Assembly (NCBI GenBank): GCA_965199585.1
Contig: CBDASI010000002.1
Coordinates: 868,001-932,000, forward strand
Source: JAVVHH01 sp965199585
GTDB lineage: Bacteria; Pseudomonadota; Alphaproteobacteria; Acetobacterales; Acetobacteraceae
Reading direction: 5' to 3'
DNA: 64,000 nucleotides
Shown here: positions 34,108 through 41,762 of the stretch, piece after piece
How positions within the stretch are numbered: the first letter of the stretch is position 1
Layout: each line of letters begins with the position of its first letter
Program-made: the position numbers and the translations under genes
The notes under the pieces: model-generated
The model's input: only the letters and a program-made list of their open reading frames with translations
Told to the model about the DNA's origin: nothing
The model's database searches: none

Positions 34108-35180
34108 GATGGCCCTGGCGACGGCCGCCACCCGGCGCGGCGGCGGCTGAGCCCGACACGGTATTCGACGCCTCGATCGATCTCGACCCGGCGGCAGGGG
34201 TGACGGCCGAGCGGGTGCGCGCGGCGGTCTCGGCGCTGCCGGGGGCGGGATGGATCAGCGTCGAGCCGCATCGAGGGGCCAAGCTCGAGGTGCGTGTGTT
34301 CGCGGCCGGGTCGGGGTTCGAAGCCATGGGCGCGGCCTGGGACAGGATCAGGGGCGAGATCGATGCGGCAATTCGGTCGGCGGGCAGCGATGGCGGCTGG
34401 GAGAGTCCGGCGCCGATGAGGGCGGGGTTCGCCGAAGCGGCGCCGCAGTTCGGGGGGCAGATGGAGGCGCTGGAGCAGTTGGCGGCGTTGGCGGCGGTGA
34501 CCAAGGCACCGGCGGTGCGGCCCGTGTCCGTGCCCGTGCCCGTGGTGGTCGCGCCGCCACCGGTCGTGCCGGTCGACGACGACGTGTTCCGGCTGATGCG
34601 GCTGCTGGCGCTGGTGCTACCGGTCGACGGGCGAGAGGCGGCCGCGGCGGCCGTGCGTCGGTTCGGCAGCTTCGCCGCCGTCCTGGCCGCGCCGGAGGCG
34701 GAGCTGCGGCGGGTGCCGGGGTTCGGGGTGCACTGCATCGCGGCGGTCAAGCTGGTGCATGCCGCGGCGATCCGGCACGCGCGGGCCGGGCTGGCGGGAT
34801 CGCCGGTATTGGATGATCCGCAGCGCCTGATGGACTATCTATCGGCGGCGTTGGCGCGCGAGCGGATCGAGCAGTTCCGAATCCTGTTCCTCGACGCCGA
34901 TGGCATGCTCAAGGCCGACGAGGTGCAGGCGCAAGGCACGGTCAACCACACGCCGGTCTACCCGCGCGAAGTGGTGCGGCGGGCGCTGGCGCTGGGCGCG
35001 ACGTCGCTGATCCTGGTGCACAACCACCCGAGCGGTGACCCGGCGCCATCACGCGACGACATCGAGATGACCAAGCAGGTCCAGCAGGCAGCCGCCGTGT
35101 TGCAAATCGGGTTGCGGGATCACGTGATCATCGGCAATGGGCGGTGGCTGAGCTTCCGCGAGCAAGGCTTGCTCGCCTAA
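34104..35180 (+). CDS. RadC family JAB-domain protein with N-terminal extension
   Basis: A 358-residue RadC. Residues about 1-140 are an extension not recognised in other RadC proteins (FDASIDLDPAAGVTAERVRA onward, followed by a Pro/Val linker VPVPVVVAPPPVVPVDDD). A helix-hairpin-helix-like part follows (about 155-225, VRRFGSFAAVLAAPEAELRR, then VPGFG). The MPN domain is complete: DEVQAQGTVNHTPVYPREVV, VHNHPSGDPAPSRDD (His306, His308, Asp312) and DHVIIGNGRWLSF. It would be a zinc-dependent JAMM hydrolase; RadC function is not settled. It begins with TTG at 34104, overlapping the previous stop as TTGA; the ATG at 34109 is out of frame. Confidence 0.88.
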   Translation: MRWPWRRPPPGAAAAEPDTVFDASIDLDPAAGVTAERVRAAVSALPGAGWISVEPHRGAKLEVRVFAAGSGFEAMGAAWDRIRGEIDAAIRSAGSDGGWESPAPMRAGFAEAAPQFGGQMEALEQLAALAAVTKAPAVRPVSVPVPVVVAPPPVVPVDDDVFRLMRLLALVLPVDGREAAAAAVRRFGSFAAVLAAPEAELRRVPGFGVHCIAAVKLVHAAAIRHARAGLAGSPVLDDPQRLMDYLSAALARERIEQFRILFLDADGMLKADEVQAQGTVNHTPVYPREVVRRALALGATSLILVHNHPSGDPAPSRDDIEMTKQVQQAAAVLQIGLRDHVIIGNGRWLSFREQGLLA

Positions 35181-35227
35181 GTGCTGGAAACACGTTACAA
35201 TCTGGCACAATTGTCAGCTGGAATCTC

Positions 35228-36691
35228 ATGAACGTAACGGTGCCCGTCCAACGGTTTGAGCAATCTCAGCAGAGCGGGGCGATCGTCCCGGTAATCCTGT
35301 CCGGCGGGTCCGGCTCCCGGCTGTGGCCGGTATCGCGCGAGAGCTTTCCGAAGCAGCTTTGGCCCCTCGTGAGCGAATGGACGATGCTGCAGGAGACCGC
35401 GCGGCGTGGGGTCGGGCCGCGTTTCGGCGCGCCGGTGGTGGTGGTCAACCAGGAGCATCGGTTCCTGGTGGCGGAGCAGATGCGGGCTTGCGGGATCGAG
35501 AACGCGACGATCATGCTGGAACCGGTGGGCCGCAATTCCGCGCCGGCGATCACGGCAGCGGCGGTGATGATCGCCGAGACTGACCCGGATGCGGTGCTGT
35601 GGATGATGGCTGCCGACGCGGTGATCGAGCAGACGGACGCGCTGATGGCGGCACTCGACCGGGCGGTGGTCGCTGCCCGGGCCGGGCGGATCGTGACGTT
35701 CGGCATGAAGCCGCACCGGGCCGAGACGGCCTACGGCTACATCGAGGTCGGCGACGAGCTGCGGGAGGCGCCGGGCGTGTTCGCGGTGGCGAAGTTTCTC
35801 GAGAAGCCGAACGCGGCGATGGCGGCCGAGCTGACGGCGTCCGGCAAGCATTTGTGGAACTCAGGCATGTTCGTCTTCACCGTGGGCACGCTGCTGAGCG
35901 AGATGGAGCGGTATGCACCCGACGTGGTGATGGCCGCCCGCCAGGCCGTCGCGGCCAAGACGCACGATCTCGACTTCTTCCGGCTCGACCCGGCGAGCTT
36001 CGCGGCCTCGCCCGACATCAGCATCGACTACGCGATCGCCGAACGGACCACCAAGGCGGCGGTGATCCCGGCCGATCTGGGCTGGTCCGACGTCGGTAGC
36101 TGGGACGCGTTGTGGGAGCGGTTGCCCAAGGATGACCGCGGCAATGCGGCGGTTGGCGACGTGTTGCTCGAGGGCGCCAACAACTGCCTGGCGCGCAGCG
36201 ATGGCATCCTGACGGCGGTGGTTGGGCTGGACGACGCGATCGTCGTGGTGACCAAGGACGCCGTGCTGGCGATGCACAAGGACCGGGCGCAGGACGTCAA
36301 GCGTGTGGTGGAGCGGTTACGCAAGGCCAAGCGGCCGGAAGCGATCGCGCATAACCGGATGTATCGGCCGTGGGGGTTCTACGAGCGGCTGATCCTGGGC
36401 GATCGGTTCCAGGTCAAGCGCATCGTGGTGACGCCGGGTCATGTGCTGTCGCTGCAGAAGCACTTCCATCGGGCCGAGCACTGGGTGGTGGTGAGCGGCG
36501 CGGCGATGGTGACGCGCGACGGGGAGGAGATCTTCGTGCGCGAGAACGAAAGCATTTACCTGCCGCTGGGGTGCACGCACCGGATGATGAACCCGGGCAA
36601 GATCCCGCTGGAGATCATCGAGGTGCAGTCGGGCAGCTATCTCGGCGAGGACGACATCGTGCGGATCGAGGACACGTATGGGCGCGCCTGA
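35228..36691 (+). CDS. manC: Mannose-1-phosphate guanylyltransferase / mannose-6-phosphate isomerase
   Basis: A 487-residue bifunctional type II enzyme (AlgA/ManC/XanB type). The N-terminal nucleotidyltransferase has VPVILSGGSGSRLWPVSRESFPKQ (about 19-42) and the later LEKPNAAMAAEL. The C-terminal cupin PMI domain (about 370-485) has RPWGFYERLILGDRFQVKRI, LQKHFHRAEHWVVVSG and ESIYLPLGCTHRMMNPG. It makes mannose-6-phosphate and GDP-mannose for surface polysaccharide. It is followed by two glycosyltransferase genes, so an exopolysaccharide locus is likely. ATG 35228 is the first start that places the nucleotidyltransferase motif at a normal distance. Confidence 0.95.
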   Translation: MNVTVPVQRFEQSQQSGAIVPVILSGGSGSRLWPVSRESFPKQLWPLVSEWTMLQETARRGVGPRFGAPVVVVNQEHRFLVAEQMRACGIENATIMLEPVGRNSAPAITAAAVMIAETDPDAVLWMMAADAVIEQTDALMAALDRAVVAARAGRIVTFGMKPHRAETAYGYIEVGDELREAPGVFAVAKFLEKPNAAMAAELTASGKHLWNSGMFVFTVGTLLSEMERYAPDVVMAARQAVAAKTHDLDFFRLDPASFAASPDISIDYAIAERTTKAAVIPADLGWSDVGSWDALWERLPKDDRGNAAVGDVLLEGANNCLARSDGILTAVVGLDDAIVVVTKDAVLAMHKDRAQDVKRVVERLRKAKRPEAIAHNRMYRPWGFYERLILGDRFQVKRIVVTPGHVLSLQKHFHRAEHWVVVSGAAMVTRDGEEIFVRENESIYLPLGCTHRMMNPGKIPLEIIEVQSGSYLGEDDIVRIEDTYGRA

Positions 36692-38006
36692 GGCGCAGAA
36701 GCGGGGCGGCCGCGCCTGAAGCGCGGATCCTCGTCGACCTGCGCGCCCTTCAGGGCGGGAAAGACGGGGCGGAGATCATCGGGGCCGGTCAGCGTGCGCT
36801 CTCCGGTGTACGCTGGGCCGGCCTGATCGACCCTGACGGGCCGCCATTGCCGGACACGGTGCGGGCCGGGTTCGAGGCTATCTTCACCAATGCCTATGCA
36901 GCGGGGGCGCCGGACTGCTTCCTGCGGGTGCGACCCGGCGCAGGCGACCATCTGTTCGCGGCACGATTGCTCCTGCGGGACGACGTGCCGAGCGTGGCGG
37001 TCGAGCCGATCGAGCCGGAGGACGCGCTCGAGGCGGCAGTGGCCCGGTATTGGCTGCGGCGGTCACGGGTGGTGGGACGGGATCGCGTCTGGGCCGTGGT
37101 GGCCGGGCTGATCGCGCAACCGCGCTCGGCCGCAGCGAGCGCGACCATTGTATTCAGGTCCGCACCGTCGATCGTGCAGCTGCTGTCGCCGCGGACCGGG
37201 CGGGCGGTGTTCGTCATCGGCAATCGGGCGGCGGATGCGGCGCTGATCGGGCTGCTGCGGCGGTTCGGCGGCGACGTCATGCTGACGAGCGCGTGCCTGC
37301 TGGCCGCCTATGACGATCGGGAGGCGACCGCCCTGGCGGAGGCCGAGTTGGGCGCCCGGTGCCGGCGGGCGAGTTGGCGCAATGGCGCGCCGGCATCGCA
37401 CGGCCGGCCGCCTTGCTCCTGGCCGACATCGCCGCTTCGGCGCGGGAGTTGTCTGTGCCGTCGGCGTGGATGGCGGCTGAGATCGAGCGCCGGTATCGGC
37501 GGGCAGCGACGGTGGTGCCGCTCGCGGCGACCCTGGATCCGGGAGGCGATCACGGGATCGGGGCGGTGGCGTCGGGCCTGCAGGCGGAGGCGTGCGTTTG
37601 GGCGCTGGAGCTGCTTCGGTCCTGGGGGATCGCGGCGCCGATGTGGCTCGACTGTCCGGTCGCGGAGCGCGGTGCGCTGAGCGAGTTGGCGCGGCGGCTC
37701 GGCGTCACGCTGACGTTCGGGCGCGGCCCGGGCCACGTCGCGATGGTGCTGGCCATGCGCGGGGGCGGCGCGCGCGAGCAGGCGTTCGCCGCAGTCATGG
37801 GGCGCAACTGCGTGGCGAGCCGGTGCCTGGCCGAAAGCGTGGGTGCGCCGGACTGGGTGCAGGTAGTGCCGGATCAGCCGAGCCCGCCGTTGCTGGCGGC
37901 GGCGATCCAGGCCGCGCTGGCGACGCCGGCGCCGGACGCGACCAAAGACTGGGCCATCTGGGCCGCAGCGCACGACCCGGTAGCGGTGGCCGCGCGGCTA
38001 GCATGA
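36678..38006 (+). pseudogene. Glycosyltransferase-like gene with two compensating frameshifts
   Basis: A 1329-base reading region (443 codons, so its ends are in one frame) whose middle is in another. It opens at ATG 36678 (overlapping manC by 14 bases) as MGAPEAQKR. It must shift by one base at a GGGG run near 36702 to read RILVDLRALQGGKDGAEIIG, then shift back near 37357 to read VPAGELAQWRAGIARPAALL through VAARLA. Frame content in each part looks like real protein. The fold resembles a divergent GT4 (alternating beta/alpha, SAWMAAEIE, VVPLAATLDP). Both breaks sit in G runs, so sequencing error is as likely as a true pseudogene. The stop overlaps the next start (ATGA). Confidence 0.6.
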
Positions 38007-39094
38007 TCCGGTTCGACATCTCCAAGCTGGTGGACGAACCGCGGCGATCGGGCATCCAGCGGGTCGAGCGCGAGTTGATCCGCCATTGGCCGGATCGCTC
38101 CCAGCTGCTGCCGTGCCGCTTCGATGGAGCCGAGATGCGGGCGCTGCCGAGCGGGATCCTGGACGCGCTGTGCCTCGATGCACCGGCCGGCGGGATCGCG
38201 GCGGAGACGGTGCGGTTGGCGCCGTTCCTGACGGAACCGGGGCCGGTCGTGGCGCGAGGCCGAGGCACGCTGTTCTGCGCCGAGCTGTTCGATGATCCCG
38301 CGCGCGCGGCGTATCACGTCGAGGAGGCCGGGTCGGCGGCTTGGCTGGTCTATGATTTCCTGCCCTGGTTGCGACCGGACTGGTTCCCGGCCGGGCCGGC
38401 GAACCGGTTGATGCCGTATCTGCATGCGATGCGGGCGGTCCAGCGGCGCGGCTTCATCAGTGCGGCGACCCGGCGGGATTGTGCGGCGGTGTTCCAGCGC
38501 CAGGAGGACGGGCCGGTGCTGCCACTGGGTGCCGATGGGCTCGGACTGGAACGGCAGCGTTTCGACCCGGCGCGGCGGGACGTCGTGCTGCTGGGGACGA
38601 TCGAGGCACGGAAGAATGCGGCGGCGGCACTTGAGGCGGCGGAAATCCTGTGGCGGGAGGGTCTGCAGTTTCGGCTGGTGTTGATCGGCGCGGTGGAGCC
38701 GGACGCGCTGGCGGAGCAGGCGATCTTGCGGCGGATGGCGGGCGAGGCACGGCTGGTGCAGCTCGGGGCGGCGCCGGATGCGGTGGTGCGGGAGAGCTTA
38801 CGCGGCGCGCGGGCGCTGCTGTTCCCCAGCGAGGGCGAAGGCTTTGGGTTGCCGCCAATGAAGGCGCTGTATTGCGGCATCCCGGTGATCGTGGCGTCCG
38901 GGTTGCCCGCGCTGGAGACGGTACCGGCATTGGGCCAGATCAAGTTGTCGCCGCCGGACGTTCAAGGTGTGACGGCGGCGCTGCGGACGGTACTCGACGA
39001 CGCCGCGGCCGCCCGGTCGTGGGCGGACGCGGCGTCGGTGCGGCTGCAGACGTGGCGAGCGTTTGCCGCGGATTTGGCGGGGTGGCTGGGTTAA
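38003..39094 (+). CDS. Glycosyltransferase family 4
   Basis: A 363-residue GT-B transferase. It begins MIRFDISKLVDEPRRSGIQR, the usual N-terminus of capsule/O-antigen GT4 enzymes of this type. The C-terminal donor site has DVVLLGTIEARKNAAAALEA, RLVLIGAVEPD and the EX7E motif in FPSEGEGFGLPPMKALYCGIPV. It probably adds mannose or a related sugar to a lipid-linked repeat, using GDP-mannose from the manC product. ATG 38003 overlaps the preceding stop (ATGA). The stop overlaps by 4 bases that of the convergent amidase. Confidence 0.9.
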   Translation: MIRFDISKLVDEPRRSGIQRVERELIRHWPDRSQLLPCRFDGAEMRALPSGILDALCLDAPAGGIAAETVRLAPFLTEPGPVVARGRGTLFCAELFDDPARAAYHVEEAGSAAWLVYDFLPWLRPDWFPAGPANRLMPYLHAMRAVQRRGFISAATRRDCAAVFQRQEDGPVLPLGADGLGLERQRFDPARRDVVLLGTIEARKNAAAALEAAEILWREGLQFRLVLIGAVEPDALAEQAILRRMAGEARLVQLGAAPDAVVRESLRGARALLFPSEGEGFGLPPMKALYCGIPVIVASGLPALETVPALGQIKLSPPDVQGVTAALRTVLDDAAAARSWADAASVRLQTWRAFAADLAGWLG

Positions 39095-40491
39095 GCGGGG
39101 TCGACCGGGCTGGGTGGTGTGCCGCCGGCTTCGATGGCCTCGCCGGCCCGCAGGCACAGATCCTCGCGGAAGCGGGCGGCGATGATCTGGACGCCGGTGG
39201 TGGTCTGGCCGGCCATGGCGGTCGAGACGGTCAGGCCCGGCAAGCCCATCACCGGCAGGCCGGTCTGCACCAGTTGCGCCTCGAGCACGCGGTCGAACGC
39301 GGTGAGATCGAGGTCCTGCGGGAACGGCAACTCGCCGGAGACGGGGACGAGTAGGACGGAATAACGGTCGAGGAACAGCGACCAGGCGCGGGTGATCGGC
39401 ATGCGCGCCTGGAGCGCCTTGGCCACCACGTCGGGCGGGAGGTCCGGCACCAGGCGCTTAAAGCCGGCGAGCACGGCCAACGCCCCTTGGTCGCCCTCCC
39501 GCTCGACGAGCGCGCTGAACGCGTCGAAGCTGTCGCCGAGCCAGAGCTTGAAGTTCAGCTCGGTCGACTCACGCATCGACGGCACGTCGTCGACCAGTTC
39601 GACCTCCCAGCCGGCGGCTTCGAGGCGGCGGCCGGCATCCTTCAGCGCGGCCTCGACCTCCGGGACGATCGGCATGCCGCCGGGCCGGAGGCAGAGCGCG
39701 GCGAGGTTCGCACGCGGCGGGCCCTCGAGCGGGACGGGCAAATACCAGGGGTCGCGCGCATCCGGCTCGGACATGGCTTCGAGGCCGAGGCGAAGGTCGT
39801 CGATGGTGCGGCCGATGGGGCCGGAGACGGCCATCAGCTGCGGGCCGATGGTGCGGTCCGGGCCGGAGCTGTTCCAGGCAGGGACGCGGCCGAGGCTGGG
39901 GCGCAGGCCGTGGATGCCGCAGGCATAGGCGGGGTAGCGGATGGAGCCGGCGATGTCGGTGCCGTGCGCGAGGTGTCCGATGCCGGCGGCCGTGGCGGCG
40001 GCGGCCCCGCCGGAGGAGCCGCCCGGGGTGCGGCTGCGGTCGCGCGGATTGAGGGTCCGGCCGTGCAGCTTGTTATCGGTGAACCAGCGGAGCGAGAAGG
40101 CCGGCGTATTGGTGCGGCCGAGCAGGACGGCGCCGGCACGGCGGAGGTTGGCGACCACCGGGCTGTCCGCGGTGGCGATCAGGTCGCGCTGCAGCGTCAG
40201 GCCGTTGGTTGTGGCATAGCCTTCCTGGTCGGCGTTGACCTTGATGGTGATCGGCACACCGCTGAGCGGGCCGACATCCTCGCCGCGGGCGATGCGGGCG
40301 TCGATGGCGTCGGCCTGGGCGAAGACCTCCTCGGGGCGGTGCTCGACGACGGCGTTGATGGCCGGGTTGACGGCGTCGAGCCGGTCGAGCGCGGACTGCG
40401 CTGCCTCGCGGGCGGAGACGGCCTTCCAGCGGATGCGATCGGCGAGTTGGCTCGCGGAAAGGCGCCAGATGTCGGTGGGGATGTCGCTCAT
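39091..40491 (-). CDS. Amidase (amidase-signature family)
   Basis: A 466-residue amidase. The Ser-cisSer-Lys triad is visible: Lys in GVPITIKVNADQEG (about 84), cis-Ser in RTPGGSSGGAAAA (about 160) and nucleophilic Ser in HGTDIAGSIRYPAY (about 183). The AS-family insert and TDNKLHGRTLNPRD are normal. Its natural substrate is unknown; it is not gatA-like in context, because no gatB or gatC is nearby. The ATG overlaps the stop of the MFS transporter gene (ATGA), so the two are probably one transcript. Confidence 0.92.
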   Translation of the reverse strand: MSDIPTDIWRLSASQLADRIRWKAVSAREAAQSALDRLDAVNPAINAVVEHRPEEVFAQADAIDARIARGEDVGPLSGVPITIKVNADQEGYATTNGLTLQRDLIATADSPVVANLRRAGAVLLGRTNTPAFSLRWFTDNKLHGRTLNPRDRSRTPGGSSGGAAAATAAGIGHLAHGTDIAGSIRYPAYACGIHGLRPSLGRVPAWNSSGPDRTIGPQLMAVSGPIGRTIDDLRLGLEAMSEPDARDPWYLPVPLEGPPRANLAALCLRPGGMPIVPEVEAALKDAGRRLEAAGWEVELVDDVPSMRESTELNFKLWLGDSFDAFSALVEREGDQGALAVLAGFKRLVPDLPPDVVAKALQARMPITRAWSLFLDRYSVLLVPVSGELPFPQDLDLTAFDRVLEAQLVQTGLPVMGLPGLTVSTAMAGQTTTGVQIIAARFREDLCLRAGEAIEAGGTPPSPVDPA

Positions 40492-41729
40492 GCGGGCATG
40501 GTCGCGCGCAGGCGATGCCAGAGCAAGGCCGCGGCGACCAGATTGAGGGCGGCACCGAGGCCGAGGATGGACCAGGGCCGCCAGCCCGACCCGGCCAGCA
40601 CGGCGATGACCACGGCGCTGGCAACGATGAACAGCGCGTTAACGACGTTGCCGGCGGCGACCATGCGCGCGCGGGCGGCGGGTGCGGCTTCCTGCTGCAG
40701 CAGCGCGTAGAGCGGGACGGAGTAGAGCCCGCCGGCCGCCGACGCGCCGAGCAGGCAAGCGAACGCCGCCAGGCCCGTGGGCGAGCCGAGCATGGCGGCC
40801 GGCGTGGTCCAGAGTGCCGCGGCCGGCAGCGTGATCAGGGCGGCGAAGCCTGCGGTGAAGACCGACAACAAGAGGGTGGCGATGGGGACCACGCGCGGAT
40901 GTGGCGGCAGCCGGCCGGCGGCCAGCGATCCCAGTCCGACACCGAGGGCGAACGCGGTCAGCAGCAGGGTCACCACCTCGTTGCCGGCGTGGAACTCCGC
41001 TTGGGCAAGCACCGGGAACTGTGCCAGGAAGGTCGCGCCGAGGGCCCAGAACCAAGAGAGGCCGAGGATCGCCAGCCATACCGGCGGGTTGGCGCGGGCG
41101 GCGCGGACGAGATCGACCGTCTCGGCGGCGATGTTGGCGCGCAGGTGCAGGCCCGGGTCGGCGGCGGGCAGTCTCGGCAACGCCGCAGCGGCGACCAGGC
41201 CGGCGAGCGCCACCAACAGCCCGGCGATCGCGACGGTCGGAGCACCCTCGCCGCGCCCGATCAGCACGCCGCCGGCGATGGTGCCGAGCAGGATGGCGGC
41301 GAAAGTGCCGGCTTCGACGAAGGCGTTGCCGCGCAACAGGTCGGCCGGGTCGAGCAGTTCGGGCAGCACGCCGTATTTGAGCGGACCGAAGAAGGCGGCG
41401 TGGGCGCCGAGCCCGAACAGTACCGCTAGCAGCGCCGCCACGCTGCCGGAAATCAACGCCGCTGCTGCGGCCGCCATCAGCGCCACGACGGCGAGTTGGG
41501 AGAGCCAGATGAGCCGCGCCTTGTCGATCTTGTCGGAGAGTTGGCCGGCGGTGGCCGAGACGAGCAGGTAGGGCAGCAGGAAGATGCCGCCCGACAGCGC
41601 GACGAGGACGGCACTCCCTTCGGCCTGGCGGAACACGATCAGGACGACGAGGGCATTCTTGAACAGGTTGTCGTTTAACGCATTGAGCGCCTGGACGACG
41701 AAGAGCGGGAGGAACCGGCTGGTCAGCAT
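40488..41729 (-). CDS. MFS transporter, LplT-like
   Basis: A 413-residue transporter with about twelve predicted helices. The N-terminal motif FLPLFVVQALNALNDNLFKNALVVLIVF is characteristic of the LplT / acyltransferase-linked MFS group (FNDNxFKNA), which moves lysophospholipids across the inner membrane. ATAGQLSDKIDKARLIW is the loop 2-3 signature. The expected acyltransferase/Aas partner is absent; instead it is coupled to an amidase. The name LplT-like is kept because the family includes untested members. Confidence 0.88.
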   Translation of the reverse strand: MLTSRFLPLFVVQALNALNDNLFKNALVVLIVFRQAEGSAVLVALSGGIFLLPYLLVSATAGQLSDKIDKARLIWLSQLAVVALMAAAAAALISGSVAALLAVLFGLGAHAAFFGPLKYGVLPELLDPADLLRGNAFVEAGTFAAILLGTIAGGVLIGRGEGAPTVAIAGLLVALAGLVAAAALPRLPAADPGLHLRANIAAETVDLVRAARANPPVWLAILGLSWFWALGATFLAQFPVLAQAEFHAGNEVVTLLLTAFALGVGLGSLAAGRLPPHPRVVPIATLLLSVFTAGFAALITLPAAALWTTPAAMLGSPTGLAAFACLLGASAAGGLYSVPLYALLQQEAAPAARARMVAAGNVVNALFIVASAVVIAVLAGSGWRPWSILGLGAALNLVAAALLWHRLRATMPA

Positions 41730-41762
41730 CGGAGGGGAGCCTACACCGCTGGTCCGGTGACG

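Noticed and set aside
34109..34150. ATG at 34109 as the start of the second RadC
   Set aside because: It is out of frame and reaches a stop within 14 codons; the TTG at 34104 is in frame and overlaps the previous stop.
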